In this document: one piece after another, positions 28,435-38,065 of the stretch | Numbering within the stretch: position 1 is the stretch's first letter | Layout: the number at the start of each line of letters is the position of its first letter | DNA from: JBBSJZ01 sp041751935 | Lineage (GTDB): Bacteria; Planctomycetota; Planctomycetia; Pirellulales; Pirellulaceae | NCBI GenBank assembly: GCA_041751935.1 | Contig: JBGSIA010000059.1 | Span: 26,852-90,851, forward strand | Direction: 5' to 3' | DNA length: 64,000 bases | Translations under genes and position numbers: made by a program | The notes under the pieces: model-generated | What the model saw: the letters and a program-made list of their open reading frames with translations, nothing else | What the model was told of the DNA's origin: nothing | The model's database searches: none

Positions 28435-30332
28435 GGTTCGATGTTTCCCTCTCGCATGGTGAACGCGTCACTGGTGACGATGCTCGCCACCAACACCCCG
28501 AATCGGTAATCATTCTGCTCAAGTGCGGCGACCGCATCATTGATCGTGCAACGATCATACGACGAAAGCCCTCGGCCGAGTGCGTAAATCAGCAGTTTTT
28601 CGGTCAAACACTTACAAAACTGTTTGCTTTTCTCGTCACGCAAAATCCGCATCAAATCCGCAGCCCCGTCGAACTGACGGCCGCCGGGCAATTCACCGGA
28701 AGCGTCGATTTCGAACTTGCCGTCGCGGTCGCGAGCGGCGCCAATTGCGTCGAATCTCTCTAATCCAAAGCCGAGCGCGTCCATCGTTCGATGACACGAC
28801 GCACAGACTTCATTGGTGCGATGCTGTTCCATTTGCTCTCGCAATGACCCCAAGCGATCGTCACCGGCTTCCAATTCTGGAACGTTCGGCGGAGCTGGTG
28901 GCGGCGCCTCGGCGAGTACATTTTCCAAAATCCACTTACCTCGTTTCACCGGCGAGGTTCGAGTGGGGTTGGAGGTCAACATCAAGATGCCAGCGTGAGT
29001 GAGCACACCGCGCCGTTCTTTGGGCAACGGCACCCGCTGGAACTCCTCTCCGTCGACGTCCGAAATTCCGTAGTGTTTCGCCAATCTCGCATTAACGAAG
29101 GTGTAGTCCGCGTTGAGAAACTCCAGCACATTGCGGTCTTCGCGGATCATCGTCTCGATAAACATTTCCGTTTCTCGGCGCATCGCCGTTCGCAGTTCAC
29201 CGTCAAAGTCGGGGAACGCTTGCGGGTCAGGCATTAGCCGCGAAACGTCGCGAAGTTGCAACCATTGGCCAGCAAAGTTGTCAACCAGCGCTCGCGCCTT
29301 GGGATCGGCTAACATGCGACGCGCCTCGTTCTCCAAGCACTCGTGGTGTTGCAACTCGCCACTCGCAGCCAAATTGAACAACCGCTCGTCCGGCATACTG
29401 CTCCACAAAAAGTACGACAATCGCGAAGCCAGCTCGTATCCGTTTAGAATATGAATTCCACCAGTGTCAGCGGCAGGCTCCTGTTCGACACGAAACAGAA
29501 AATTTGGGTTGGAGAGAATCGCCACGATAATAGTCGTGTAAATCTCCGCTTCGCTACTATCCTTCTCCCAAGCTTCGCGCATGATCTGGAACAAACGGTT
29601 TGCTTCGTCTGTCGTGATCGGCCGACGAAAAGCCCGTGTTGCAAACTCGCGCACGTTTCGTTTGGCGGCATCGACACGCTCTTCGTCGCTGGCGGCGGTG
29701 TGTGGAAACAACCGCTTGCGGACGGACTCGTCTTCGTACACTTGTTCGGCGATCGCATATGCCGCAGCGAGGTATTTTTCCATGAGTACCGGCGGAATCG
29801 TCAGCACGTCCGCCATGTTATCAAAGCCGTTGCCGACATCATCCGACGGGAAATCGTTGGCTGGCTGCAGATCAAGTCCCGTCAAATCGCGAATCGTGTT
29901 GTTGTATTCCGGCTTGTTCAATCGACGCAGTGTCACTCGCCCCGGATGTCGCTCGCTCGAGCAATCGAATTTTGTTAACTCAGTATCGACCGCAGCGGCC
30001 AAGGCGATGATCTCTTCGGATGTCGGTTGCGACTCATCCGCGGGAGGCATTTGATGATCACGCACCAACCGCACAATCTTCTCCCACAAGTCATAATTCT
30101 GCTGCACCTTGGCCGAATCCGTGAACTGGTCCAAGGCAACATCGCCCTCAGCATCATCCGCTGAATGGCAGCCGATGCAGTGGGTCTGCAAAAACGGCGC
30201 TACGTTCGTTGCGAAACTATTCGCTGGTGCAGGATCGCTTACTGGACCGGGATCAACCGCGAGTACTGGCACAGCGGCAAAGAACGCCAGCGTCGCGGTG
30301 AACATCGTTAGGTGGGAGGTGGGGTGAGGCAT
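28431..30332 (-). CDS. DUF1592-type planctomycete cytochrome C protein (copy 1)
   Basis: 633 residues with a signal peptide (about 8-26). The c-type heme motif CIGCH is at 52-56 in an N-terminal cytochrome domain. Then follow DUF1587 (RLNKPEYNNTIRDLTGLDL), DUF1592 (RAFRRPITTDEANRLF onward), DUF1588 (RRGVLTHAGILMLTSNPTRTSPVKRGKWI) with a second CxxCH, CASCH, near residue 509, and DUF1585 (GELPGGRQFDG onward). Likely an exported diheme electron-transfer protein acting with the DUF1552 product encoded by the overlapping next gene. Reaction unknown. First gene of a probable four-gene operon. Confidence 0.93.
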   Translation of the reverse strand: MPHPTSHLTMFTATLAFFAAVPVLAVDPGPVSDPAPANSFATNVAPFLQTHCIGCHSADDAEGDVALDQFTDSAKVQQNYDLWEKIVRLVRDHQMPPADESQPTSEEIIALAAAVDTELTKFDCSSERHPGRVTLRRLNKPEYNNTIRDLTGLDLQPANDFPSDDVGNGFDNMADVLTIPPVLMEKYLAAAYAIAEQVYEDESVRKRLFPHTAASDEERVDAAKRNVREFATRAFRRPITTDEANRLFQIMREAWEKDSSEAEIYTTIIVAILSNPNFLFRVEQEPAADTGGIHILNGYELASRLSYFLWSSMPDERLFNLAASGELQHHECLENEARRMLADPKARALVDNFAGQWLQLRDVSRLMPDPQAFPDFDGELRTAMRRETEMFIETMIREDRNVLEFLNADYTFVNARLAKHYGISDVDGEEFQRVPLPKERRGVLTHAGILMLTSNPTRTSPVKRGKWILENVLAEAPPPAPPNVPELEAGDDRLGSLREQMEQHRTNEVCASCHRTMDALGFGLERFDAIGAARDRDGKFEIDASGELPGGRQFDGAADLMRILRDEKSKQFCKCLTEKLLIYALGRGLSSYDRCTINDAVAALEQNDYRFGVLVASIVTSDAFTMREGNIEP

Positions 30333-30492
30333 AGAGCCATTCTATCCGATCAAGCACAGCATTTACAGTCTAGCTTTTGGGCGTTTCCGTGGCCGTTGGT
30401 GGACTAGGCGTACTACCGACCGTCGGGGCGATCCCGTACCATTTTTACTCCTGATGATGCGGCATCCTGATTGAACGAGACGGAATCTGGAA

Positions 30493-32028
30493 ATGAAAGT
30501 TGGTATTACCAAGGAAGTGTATCCGGGTGAACGCCGCGTGGCGGCGACCCCAGAAACGTCTCGGCGGCTGATCGAGAAACTGGGGTTCGAGGTCGTTGTC
30601 GAATCCAATGCTGGGGCTGCCGCGAGCTTCAGCGACCAGTCGTACCAATCCGTCGGTTGTACGATTGTTGACGAAGCAGCGAAGGTTTGGTCCACCGCCG
30701 ACATTATCTTGAAGGTTCGCCCGCCACATGAGCACGAGTTGGGTGAGCTGCGACAAGGCCAAACGGTGATCGGTTTTCTCTCGCCAGCGACTAAGTCCGA
30801 CTTGCTAGCGGCGATTGCGGCAAAGGGCGCAAACGCTCTATCCATTGATGCTGTCCCGCGGATCACTCGCGCTCAAAAGATGGATGCATTATCGTCAATG
30901 GCGAACATCGCCGGATATCGCGCGGTCGTTGAAGCCGCTTGTTTGTTTGGTCGTTTGTTCACTGGCCAGATCACTGCTGCCGGCAAGGTTCCACCAGCGA
31001 AGGTGTTGATCATCGGTGCCGGAGTGGCTGGGTTGGCTGCGATCGGGACCGCTCGAGGCTTGGGCGCGATCGTTCGCGCCTTTGATGTACGGCCCGATGT
31101 CGCCGAGCAAGTCAAAAGCATGGGTGCGGAATTCTTGTTTCTTAATTTCGAAACCGATGAGGATGGTGCGACTGCGGGCGGCTATGCCAAGACGATGAGT
31201 AAAGAATTCATTGATGCCGAGATGGCCTTGTTTGCCGCTCAGGCCCAAGAGGTCGATATCATCATCACCACCGCGCTCATTCCAGGCAAACCGGCGCCCA
31301 CTTTGATAACGCGAGAGATGGTTGAATCGATGAAGCCGGGTAGCGTCGTTGTTGACTTGGCTGCCGAGCAAGGCGGAAACTGTGAGGTCACGGTTCCCGA
31401 TGAAGTGGTGAAACACGCGGGCGTTCATGTCATCGGCTACAGTGACTTGCCCAGTCGGCTCGCACACACGTCGAGTCAATTGTATGGCACCAACCTGTTT
31501 CACTTACTCGAAGAGATGGGTGGTGCTGATCGATTCACGATCGATATGGACAACGTCGTCATACGTAGCGCGACGGTGGTGAACGAGGGGGCGATTACTT
31601 GGCCGCCGCCAGCGGTCGCGGTCACGGCCGCCAAAAAACCGCTGCATGCCGCAGCCGCTTCGCCAGTCGCAGTCGTCGACAAGGGAATCGGTGTAACCGA
31701 AGCGCTGTTGATCGCGATTGGGACCTTGGTGCTGATCGGTATCGGGATGACTCAAAACCGCGGCTTCATTACGGACTTCACGGTCTTTGTTCTAGCGTGT
31801 ATTGTCGGCTGGCAAGTGATTTGGAATGTCAGCGCATCGCTGCACACGCCGCTGATGAGCGTCACCAACGCGATCAGTGGCATCATCATTGTCGGTGGAT
31901 TGGTGCAAGGCGGCACGCACAGTGGAATCGCAGCCATCCTTGGCGGTATCGCCATCTTTGTGGCCACAATCAACATCGCCGGAGGGTTTCTCGTCACTCA
32001 CCGGATGCTGAAAATGTTTCGCAAATAA
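30493..32028 (+). CDS. pntA: NAD(P) transhydrogenase, alpha subunit
   Basis: 511 residues, matching E. coli PntA (510). The N-terminal NAD(H)-binding domain I starts GITKEVYPGERRVAATPE and contains the Rossmann loop IGAGVAGLAAIGTARGLGA (about 172-190). Four hydrophobic helices make up the C-terminal 110 residues. With PntB it forms a proton-translocating pump in the inner membrane that reduces NADP+ with NADH. pntB follows 71 bp downstream, separated by a strong palindrome (32038-32083), which may tune the ratio of the two subunits. Confidence 0.97.
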   Translation: MKVGITKEVYPGERRVAATPETSRRLIEKLGFEVVVESNAGAAASFSDQSYQSVGCTIVDEAAKVWSTADIILKVRPPHEHELGELRQGQTVIGFLSPATKSDLLAAIAAKGANALSIDAVPRITRAQKMDALSSMANIAGYRAVVEAACLFGRLFTGQITAAGKVPPAKVLIIGAGVAGLAAIGTARGLGAIVRAFDVRPDVAEQVKSMGAEFLFLNFETDEDGATAGGYAKTMSKEFIDAEMALFAAQAQEVDIIITTALIPGKPAPTLITREMVESMKPGSVVVDLAAEQGGNCEVTVPDEVVKHAGVHVIGYSDLPSRLAHTSSQLYGTNLFHLLEEMGGADRFTIDMDNVVIRSATVVNEGAITWPPPAVAVTAAKKPLHAAAASPVAVVDKGIGVTEALLIAIGTLVLIGIGMTQNRGFITDFTVFVLACIVGWQVIWNVSASLHTPLMSVTNAISGIIIVGGLVQGGTHSGIAAILGGIAIFVATINIAGGFLVTHRMLKMFRK

Positions 32029-32037
32029 CCATCAATC

Positions 32038-32083
32038 AAAAAGGTGTCCGGTACCTATTTTAAAAGGTACCGGACACCTTTTT
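32038..32083. repeat. Perfect palindrome with T run between pntA and pntB
   Basis: Arms 32038-32056 and 32065-32083 are 19-base perfect inverted repeats with core GGTGTCCGGTACC and an 8-base loop. It is flanked by A and T runs, so on the + strand it looks like an intrinsic terminator (stem then six Ts). The same A-stem-T symmetry would work on both strands. Either a REP-type element inserted in the operon or an internal attenuating terminator. Confidence 0.8.
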
Positions 32084-32099
32084 TACAACTAACGTTAGT

Positions 32100-33560
32100 A
32101 TGAGTGAAATGAGCCTTCTCGCTGAGCAACCGTTGACTACTGCCGCGTTGACCCGCGAGTTCATTCCGCTGCAACAGTCGTTGGCGACGGTCGCCTATGT
32201 CGTCGCCGCGGTGTTGTTTATTCTCAGCCTCACGGGGCTGTCGCATCAAACCACCTCTCGACGTGGCAATCTGTTAGGAATCGCTGGTATGTTGCTTGCG
32301 ATCGGGGCCACGGTCGTCGGCGTGATGACTGGGGGATTCGGATCGATGGCGATCGGCATCGTGCCTGCCGTGGCGATCGGTGCAACACTTGCCTGGCGCG
32401 TGCCGATGACAGGGATGCCGGAACTGGTCGCACTGTTGCATAGTTTCGTCGGGCTGGCCGCAGTCCTGGTGGGAATCAGCAGCCACATCGAGCCGGGAGT
32501 TCCTGTTCCCAGCAGCGAATTGTTGATTCACGAACTGGAGATCTTTGTCGGAGTCTTCATCGGTGCGATAACCTTCACCGGATCGATTCTCGCGTTCCTG
32601 AAGCTGAAGGGCAGCGTCTCCGGCAAACCGCTGACGCTTCCCGGTCGGCATGTGCTGAATGTCGTGTTGTTGATCGTCTGTGTCGTGCTGGGTGGTTGGT
32701 TTGTCGCTGAAGACACATCATCCGCAATCATGCCGCTGCTGATCATGACCGCTATCGCATCGCTTCTTGGCGTACATTTGGTCGCCGCAATCGGTGGTGC
32801 AGACATGCCGGTTGTTGTGTCGATGTTGAATTCGTACTCCGGCTGGGCGGCTGCGGCGGCCGGCTTCATGCTCAAGAACCATTTGTTGATTGTTACCGGC
32901 GCGCTCGTGGGCAGTTCCGGCGCGATCCTGTCGTTCATCATGTGCGAGGCGATGAACCGGAGTTTCTTCAGCGTCATCTTGGGCGGATTCGGCGGCGGTC
33001 CCAGTGGTCCAGCGGCGGAGATCGACGGTGCTGTGACCGAATTCTCAGTCGCCGATACCGTCGAGTTGCTCGAAGACTCGCAATCGATCGTCATCGTACC
33101 CGGTTATGGGATGGCGGTGGCCCAAGCCCAGCATTCACTCGCAGAGGTCGTTCGCGTTCTACTTGCGCGCGGCAAGGAGGTACGGTTCGCGATCCATCCG
33201 GTTGCCGGTCGGTTGCCTGGGCACATGAACGTGCTGCTAGCCGAAGCGAATGTGCCCTACGACATCGTGCTGGAAATGGACGAGATCAACGAGGACATGT
33301 CCGATACCGATGCAATCTTGGTGATTGGCGCCAATGATATTGTGAACCCCGCGGCGCTGGAGGACCCGAACAGTCCGATTGCAGGGATGCCCGTGATCGA
33401 GGTCTGGACCGCGAAAACGTGCGTCGTGATGAAACGCGGTATGGCCGCCGGATATGCGGGAGTCGACAATCCGTTGTTTTACAAAGAGAATACGCACATG
33501 TTGTTTGGCGATGCAAAAGCAAACATCGACGCCATCTTGGCGGCCTTAAGAAAGTCGTAG
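32100..33560 (+). CDS. pntB: NAD(P) transhydrogenase, beta subunit
   Basis: 486 residues (E. coli 462). An N-terminal membrane domain with about nine helices (about 30-290) precedes the NADP(H)-binding domain III. That domain carries VPGYGMAVAQAQH, HPVAGRLPGHMNVLLAEA, GANDIVNPAA, KRGMAAGYAGVDNPLFY, all classical for PntB. It completes the proton-pumping transhydrogenase with PntA. Start ATG 32100 lies 17 bases after the palindrome, leaving little room for a separate promoter, so readthrough from pntA or translation from a processed RNA is expected. The first 20 residues are an extension compared with shorter homologues. Confidence 0.97.
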   Translation: MSEMSLLAEQPLTTAALTREFIPLQQSLATVAYVVAAVLFILSLTGLSHQTTSRRGNLLGIAGMLLAIGATVVGVMTGGFGSMAIGIVPAVAIGATLAWRVPMTGMPELVALLHSFVGLAAVLVGISSHIEPGVPVPSSELLIHELEIFVGVFIGAITFTGSILAFLKLKGSVSGKPLTLPGRHVLNVVLLIVCVVLGGWFVAEDTSSAIMPLLIMTAIASLLGVHLVAAIGGADMPVVVSMLNSYSGWAAAAAGFMLKNHLLIVTGALVGSSGAILSFIMCEAMNRSFFSVILGGFGGGPSGPAAEIDGAVTEFSVADTVELLEDSQSIVIVPGYGMAVAQAQHSLAEVVRVLLARGKEVRFAIHPVAGRLPGHMNVLLAEANVPYDIVLEMDEINEDMSDTDAILVIGANDIVNPAALEDPNSPIAGMPVIEVWTAKTCVVMKRGMAAGYAGVDNPLFYKENTHMLFGDAKANIDAILAALRKS

Positions 33561-33609
33561 GATTCGGTCGTGAAAATAGTTTTCGATACTCACCCTTTAA
33601 AAGCTGTTC

Positions 33610-34050
33610 ATGGAAATCATCGATATCATCTCTCGTATCGTTCACGTTTCGACCGCCATCGTCCTCGTCGGAGGCACGGTGTTCAGTCTGATGGTGCTGA
33701 TGCCAGCGGCCGAAACACTCAGCGACCAAACTCGCAGCGAGCTGCACACGGGCGTTGTTGCTCGTTGGAAGCGATTCGTGCACATTGGCATTTTGTTGTT
33801 TTTGGTGAGCGGGTTCTACAACTTCTTCCAAGCGATCCCGTTGCACAAGGGCGACGGGCTGTACCATGGGCTCGTTGGCACCAAGATTCTGTTGGCACTC
33901 GCGGTGTTTTTCATTGCGTCGGCGCTGGTCGGTCGCAGTCCCGCGCTCGAGAAAATGCGAATCAATCGCAAGTTCTGGCTCCGCGTGCTCGTCGTTCTTG
34001 CGGCCGTGATCGTAATCATCAGCAGCTTTGTGAAAGTCCGCGGCGTTTGA
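33610..34050 (+). CDS. CopD-like small membrane protein
   Basis: 146 residues with four hydrophobic helices (about 5-32, 52-72, 85-108, 122-142). The pattern (histidine in the first helix IVHVSTAIVLVGGTVF, R/K-rich loop, GLVGTKILLALAVFF) is like the CopD/DUF2269 group of heme- or copper-associated membrane proteins. It starts 49 bp after pntB on the same strand and may be cotranscribed. Role unknown; a respiratory link is inferred only from its neighbours. Confidence 0.75.
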   Translation: MEIIDIISRIVHVSTAIVLVGGTVFSLMVLMPAAETLSDQTRSELHTGVVARWKRFVHIGILLFLVSGFYNFFQAIPLHKGDGLYHGLVGTKILLALAVFFIASALVGRSPALEKMRINRKFWLRVLVVLAAVIVIISSFVKVRGV

Positions 34051-34055
34051 ATCGA

Positions 34056-34850
34056 CTAGATTCGCCAGACGGCACCCAAGGCACCGAGTACCAAGCCCAG
34101 CAACGTCGCCCGGCGAACCCAGACGCTTGTCGGTTGATGCACGCGAATCCATTGTTTGGGGATCTGGAGACGCAGCCCCAGCTCGTCACTGGTCGATTGC
34201 TTCTCGCTGTGACTGGAAAACTCGATCGCCGATACTCGATACGCCCAGTCCGCGTACAAACACGCAGCCAAAATGCCCAGCAGGACAGCGGTGATCCAGG
34301 CTTCGCAAGAACGCGGGGGAGCCACGATTTCACCCAAAACGATCGACGGCGCGTCTGCCTGGGCGAGTTGTGTCGCAATTTTTTGTTGTTCGGACGCCAA
34401 CAAGTCCTGCGACCGCGACAAAACGGACCGCCAGAATAGGTACTCTGAAGCAATCACATCGCCACGGGCAACTGGTCCGTCGCTGGTTTGGTTCAGCGAG
34501 ACTTGGATGACCGCTGGGGGACGCACAATCCGCACGGATTCGTCAGATTCAGGCGATTTTTGCGGACTACATCGCTGGGCGTAGTGCGTCGCCAGGTCGA
34601 TACGCCACTTGGCTAAGATGATTTTAGCGGTCGGCTTGGGCGATTTCAGTCGGCCCAGCTCGCGACGAATTCGGGCTAAGCGTGAATCGTTAACGGAAAG
34701 CGAATAAGATGTCGTGTTGCCATGGGAGCCCAGACAGTGGATCATTTGCCGCGGGTGGTCGATTGGCCAGACTCCAATTGTGATCGTCGCGACGCAAATC
34801 GCTACCAGCACAAGATCTTGGGTCGCCCATCGCCGCACTTTCCCGTCCAT
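34056..34850 (-). CDS. Unknown membrane protein with a large extracytoplasmic loop
   Basis: 264 residues. Hydrophobic helices near 12-32, about 185-207 and 247-262 enclose a hydrophilic loop of about 150 residues. The end of the loop (DAPSIVLGEIVAPPRSCEAW, right before a helix) is faintly like the proline-rich end of Wzz-type chain-length regulators, but this is weak. Convergent with the CopD-like gene (5-bp gap) and divergent from trpF. No family recognised. Confidence 0.6.
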   Translation of the reverse strand: MDGKVRRWATQDLVLVAICVATITIGVWPIDHPRQMIHCLGSHGNTTSYSLSVNDSRLARIRRELGRLKSPKPTAKIILAKWRIDLATHYAQRCSPQKSPESDESVRIVRPPAVIQVSLNQTSDGPVARGDVIASEYLFWRSVLSRSQDLLASEQQKIATQLAQADAPSIVLGEIVAPPRSCEAWITAVLLGILAACLYADWAYRVSAIEFSSHSEKQSTSDELGLRLQIPKQWIRVHQPTSVWVRRATLLGLVLGALGAVWRI

Positions 34851-35006
34851 AAACTATATAGCCCACCAGCCGCTGTGCTTGGCACGGTCGCTCCACCGAA
34901 ACAATTCGGAAGCGCACTCTGCTATTGAATATCGACTGGTGGCCGGTACAGAATTAACTTGTTCTGTTCCGATCGTTCCTTTTGTTCCGGTTATAGGTTA
35001 ACCGCT

Positions 35007-35672
35007 GTGTTCAAGCTAAAAATTTGTGGTGTATTGCTCAAGTCCGATATCGACGCGGCCGCCAAAGCTGGGGCTGATTGTATCGGGCTAAATTTTTATG
35101 AAGAGAGTGTTCGCTATGTCGAACCCGACTCGCTTGAGACACTGTCCATGTGCCGCCACGCTCGCAAGCTTGGGTTGCAGCGTGCGGGGGTATTTGTCAA
35201 TCGCTCCGCCGACGAGATTGCCGAGATCGCTCAAGGTCTGGATCTGGATCTGGTCCAGCTTCATGGGGACTCGACACTTGCCGATGCGAACGAACTTCGC
35301 GAACTGGGCATTGATGTGATCAAGGCAGTTCGGTTACCGACCGGCTCGCTCAGCGTGAAACAGATCTACGATGCTGCAAGTCCTTGGACCAGCAACGGTT
35401 TCCATGTGCTGCTCGATGCAGAATCGACAGAGCATTTTGGCGGCAGCGGCAAGCAGCTGGATTGGAAAACGATCGCCGAGTGGGCGTGGCAGAATCCAGC
35501 TGCCCAGTGGACCTTGGCCGGAGGCTTGAAGGCCGAGAACGTCGCCGAAGCGATCCGCACGACGGGAGCCAAAAGCGTCGACGTAGCCAGCGGTGTCGAA
35601 GAACCGCGTGGTACCAAGGACGCAAAAAAAATCACTCAATTCTGCGAGACAGCGAAAGCGGCGCTAAACTAG
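35007..35672 (+). CDS. trpF: Phosphoribosylanthranilate isomerase
   Basis: 221 residues from GTG 35007, chosen because the family begins right before the KICG motif (MFKLKICG here); the frame opens earlier at 34959 but the extra residues are not family-like. GLNFYEESVRYV carries the strand-2 region, VQLHGD the strand-4 region, and LDAESTEHFGGSG and LAGGL the phosphate-binding loops. It converts N-(5-phosphoribosyl)anthranilate to CdRP in tryptophan synthesis. It converges on trpE (17-bp gap), so the two trp genes are not one operon. Confidence 0.93.
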   Translation: MFKLKICGVLLKSDIDAAAKAGADCIGLNFYEESVRYVEPDSLETLSMCRHARKLGLQRAGVFVNRSADEIAEIAQGLDLDLVQLHGDSTLADANELRELGIDVIKAVRLPTGSLSVKQIYDAASPWTSNGFHVLLDAESTEHFGGSGKQLDWKTIAEWAWQNPAAQWTLAGGLKAENVAEAIRTTGAKSVDVASGVEEPRGTKDAKKITQFCETAKAALN

Positions 35673-35689
35673 TGACGAGAATCGTTACG

Positions 35690-37207
35690 CTAGGCTTTTT
35701 GGTTACGGCGAGCACTGATTTCAATCGCGGTAATGAGTGCGCGACTCTTGTTGACCGTTTCGTCGTATTCGGCGTCGGGGTCACTGTCCGCAACGACGCC
35801 GCATCCGGCTTGCACATAAACGACTGAGTCCTTGACCACGATGGTCCGCAGTGCGATGCAGGTATCCATGTTGCCGCGATAATCGATGTAGCCGACCGCG
35901 CCGGCGTAGGGACCTCGTCGATGGGGTTCGAGTGAGTCGATGATCTCCATCGCCCGCACTTTGGGAGCCCCCGAAACGGTACCGGCGGGAACACAGGCCT
36001 TCAGGGCATCGAACGCGTCCAGCCCGTCTCGCAATTTGCCTTGCACTTCGCTGCTGATGTGCATCACGTGGCTATAACGCTCGACCACCATCACCTCCGT
36101 CAACTCAATCGTACCGAACTGGGCGACTCGTCCAATGTCGTTGCGTCCCAGATCGACCAACATCACGTGTTCGGCACGTTCCTTCGGATCACTTAGCAGT
36201 TCCTCTTCGAGTTGCCTGTCTTCTTTTTCCGTACGCCCGCGACGACGAGTTCCGGCGAGTGGTCGAACCGTGACGATTCGATCTTTAACGCGGCACATGA
36301 TTTCTGGCGAACAGCCAACCAGTACACACTGTGGGGTTCGCAGAAAAAACATGAACGGACTGGGGTTCACAACTCGCAATGAGCGATAAATCTCCAGCGG
36401 TTCAACGTCTGTTTCGACACTCCAGCGTTGGCTCGGCACCACTTGAAAAATATCACCAGCGCGAATGAAGTCGACGCACTTGCGAACAGCGTCGCCGAAT
36501 GTTTGACGAGTAAAGTTGGATTTGAACGGCAGCGATCCGGCGCCCGATTCATCCACAGGATCGGATGTCAGCTCGCTGAGCGGATACGAGACGGGCTGGG
36601 AGAGTTTTTCTATCGTCGAGTCGACTCTCTCGGCAGCCGCCTGACGAGCCGCATCGATCTCTTGCTTGCAGTTGCACTGACGACAGTCGGCTAAGGAAAT
36701 AATGGTGATTGTTTTGTCGACGTGATCGAACACGCACAATGTGTGATAGAAGCTGAAGTCGAGATCTGGCAGATCTCGATCATCCTCTGGCGAATTCGGC
36801 AGGTTCTCGACGTAGCGAACGATGTCGTAGCCTGCATAACCAATCGCTCCACCAACGAAGGGCGGCAATCCAGCAAGTTGAGCCACGCGGAAGCGAAAGT
36901 GCTCGCGAAACGTATCCAGGGGATCGGCCGCGGTATCGTATTGAACTGCGCCGCTGGGGAATTCCGTAATCTCGATCTGTTCGCGTTTGGCTTGAAAACG
37001 GCGGTGTGGATTTGCCGCCAAGAAGCTGTAGCGTCCAACTTTCTCACCACCGATCACGCTTTCGAACAGGCAAGCGGGGCCGCCGTCGTCGAGCAAGCGA
37101 AACGCGGTTACGGGCGTCAACGTGTCGCTGAGCATGCGGCGGTACACAGGCACAAAATCATTGCCGTTGGCGAGCGAAGAAAAAGCGGAAGCGTCAGGAG
37201 TATGCAT
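35690..37207 (-). CDS. trpE: Anthranilate synthase component I
   Basis: 505 residues from ATG 37205-37207; a frame from 37318 would add 37 poorly conserved residues. Family signatures: LLDDGGPACLFESV in the N-terminal tryptophan-binding part, GDIFQVVPSQR, SPEIMCRV, VRPLAGTRRRG, LVDLGRNDIGRV, and GTVSGAPKVRAMEIID in the chorismate-utilising domain. It makes anthranilate from chorismate with ammonia from the TrpG subunit, whose gene is not in the window. No tryptophan-rich leader peptide was found upstream. Confidence 0.95.
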   Translation of the reverse strand: MHTPDASAFSSLANGNDFVPVYRRMLSDTLTPVTAFRLLDDGGPACLFESVIGGEKVGRYSFLAANPHRRFQAKREQIEITEFPSGAVQYDTAADPLDTFREHFRFRVAQLAGLPPFVGGAIGYAGYDIVRYVENLPNSPEDDRDLPDLDFSFYHTLCVFDHVDKTITIISLADCRQCNCKQEIDAARQAAAERVDSTIEKLSQPVSYPLSELTSDPVDESGAGSLPFKSNFTRQTFGDAVRKCVDFIRAGDIFQVVPSQRWSVETDVEPLEIYRSLRVVNPSPFMFFLRTPQCVLVGCSPEIMCRVKDRIVTVRPLAGTRRRGRTEKEDRQLEEELLSDPKERAEHVMLVDLGRNDIGRVAQFGTIELTEVMVVERYSHVMHISSEVQGKLRDGLDAFDALKACVPAGTVSGAPKVRAMEIIDSLEPHRRGPYAGAVGYIDYRGNMDTCIALRTIVVKDSVVYVQAGCGVVADSDPDAEYDETVNKSRALITAIEISARRNQKA

Positions 37208-37549
37208 CGGCGGCACGGTCGTTTGTCGTTGTGAGTTAACTGTGTGGTAAGTCTGGGATGCAAACACGTTTTCGTGTAGGGGATCGACCCACACATCGTC
37301 CATGTCAGTGTTGACCATGCCAGTGTCGACAATGACGGTTCAGTGACGCTCGTTGACACTGTCCCTTCAAGCGATAAAATCAAATTTAACCGGCACTTAT
37401 GTTGTTGTGCGCAATGGATTTACGGCCCACGTCGGTAGGCAAGCACTTGGTGGTGTATGCTGCCCGTACGCGAACGGCGATACCCAGACGAGCCGAAAGC
37501 GTACGCCACTTTTCTAACCTAGAGGGCCGATTGGAGGTAATGAGCCAAC
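37208..37549. other. Gene-free stretch between divergent trpE and mcsA
   Basis: 342 bp holding the promoters of both genes. A Shine-Dalgarno GGAGGT lies at 37533-37538, 11 bases before the mcsA ATG. An ATG at 37540 in another frame is closer to that site but opens a frame that just runs as a shadow over mcsA, so it is not called. No clear attenuator or terminator seen. Confidence 0.5.
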
Positions 37550-38065
37550 ATGAAATGTCAATATTGCGAAAAACCTGCGACTTTCCATATTACCGAGCTG
37601 ACCGAGCCGACTGGCCCTCAGGTAATGCACCTGTGCGAGGAGCACGCTAGGACTTTTTTGCAGAAAGACAGCTCGTCGCCGACTGCGACGATTGCCGGCG
37701 CTTTAGCAAAACAGTTGCAATTGGGCCAGACAAAACAGGAACTCGCCGAGCTGGACCAGAAAGAGTGTCCGGTATGTGGCATAAGTTTTTTTGAGTTTCG
37801 TAACTCGGGTCGGCTGGGATGCCCATACGATTACACTCACTTCGAGGCTGACTTGACACCGCTGTTGATCAACATTCATGACAGCACCGAGCACAAGGGC
37901 AAGCACCCACGGCGAGCTGCCGCAACGGCTGATTCTCAGGCAAAATTGATTCACATGCGCCGCGAGATGGAAGAAGCCGTCGAGCGAGAGGATTACGAGC
38001 GAGCATCCGAAATTCGCGATGAACTGCGTCGCATTGAAACCCAGGGCAGTGCGGCAATTGAGTAA
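37550..38065 (+). CDS. mcsA: McsA-like zinc-finger/UVR-motif protein
   Basis: 171 residues. N-terminal zinc-binding cysteines: C3-C6, C29 with H32, C73-C76 and C91, arranged as two treble-clef-like pairs as in McsA. A C-terminal UvrB/UvrC motif (about 134-168, AKLIHMRREMEEAVEREDYERA) predicts a short helical hairpin. In Firmicutes McsA activates the arginine kinase McsB, whose gene follows here after 82 bp on the same strand. That order supports the assignment. ctsR and clpC, the usual Firmicutes companions, are absent. Confidence 0.9.
   Translation: MKCQYCEKPATFHITELTEPTGPQVMHLCEEHARTFLQKDSSSPTATIAGALAKQLQLGQTKQELAELDQKECPVCGISFFEFRNSGRLGCPYDYTHFEADLTPLLINIHDSTEHKGKHPRRAAATADSQAKLIHMRREMEEAVEREDYERASEIRDELRRIETQGSAAIE

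Noticed and set aside
35690..37400. Possible trp attenuator/leader peptide before trpE
   Set aside because: Only a single tryptophan occurs in the upstream in-frame extension and no terminator/antiterminator pair was found.
37399..37650. Short frame with ATG 37540 close to GGAGGT, possible upstream peptide of mcsA
   Set aside because: It overlaps mcsA in another frame and has no conserved character; the Shine-Dalgarno also serves the mcsA ATG.
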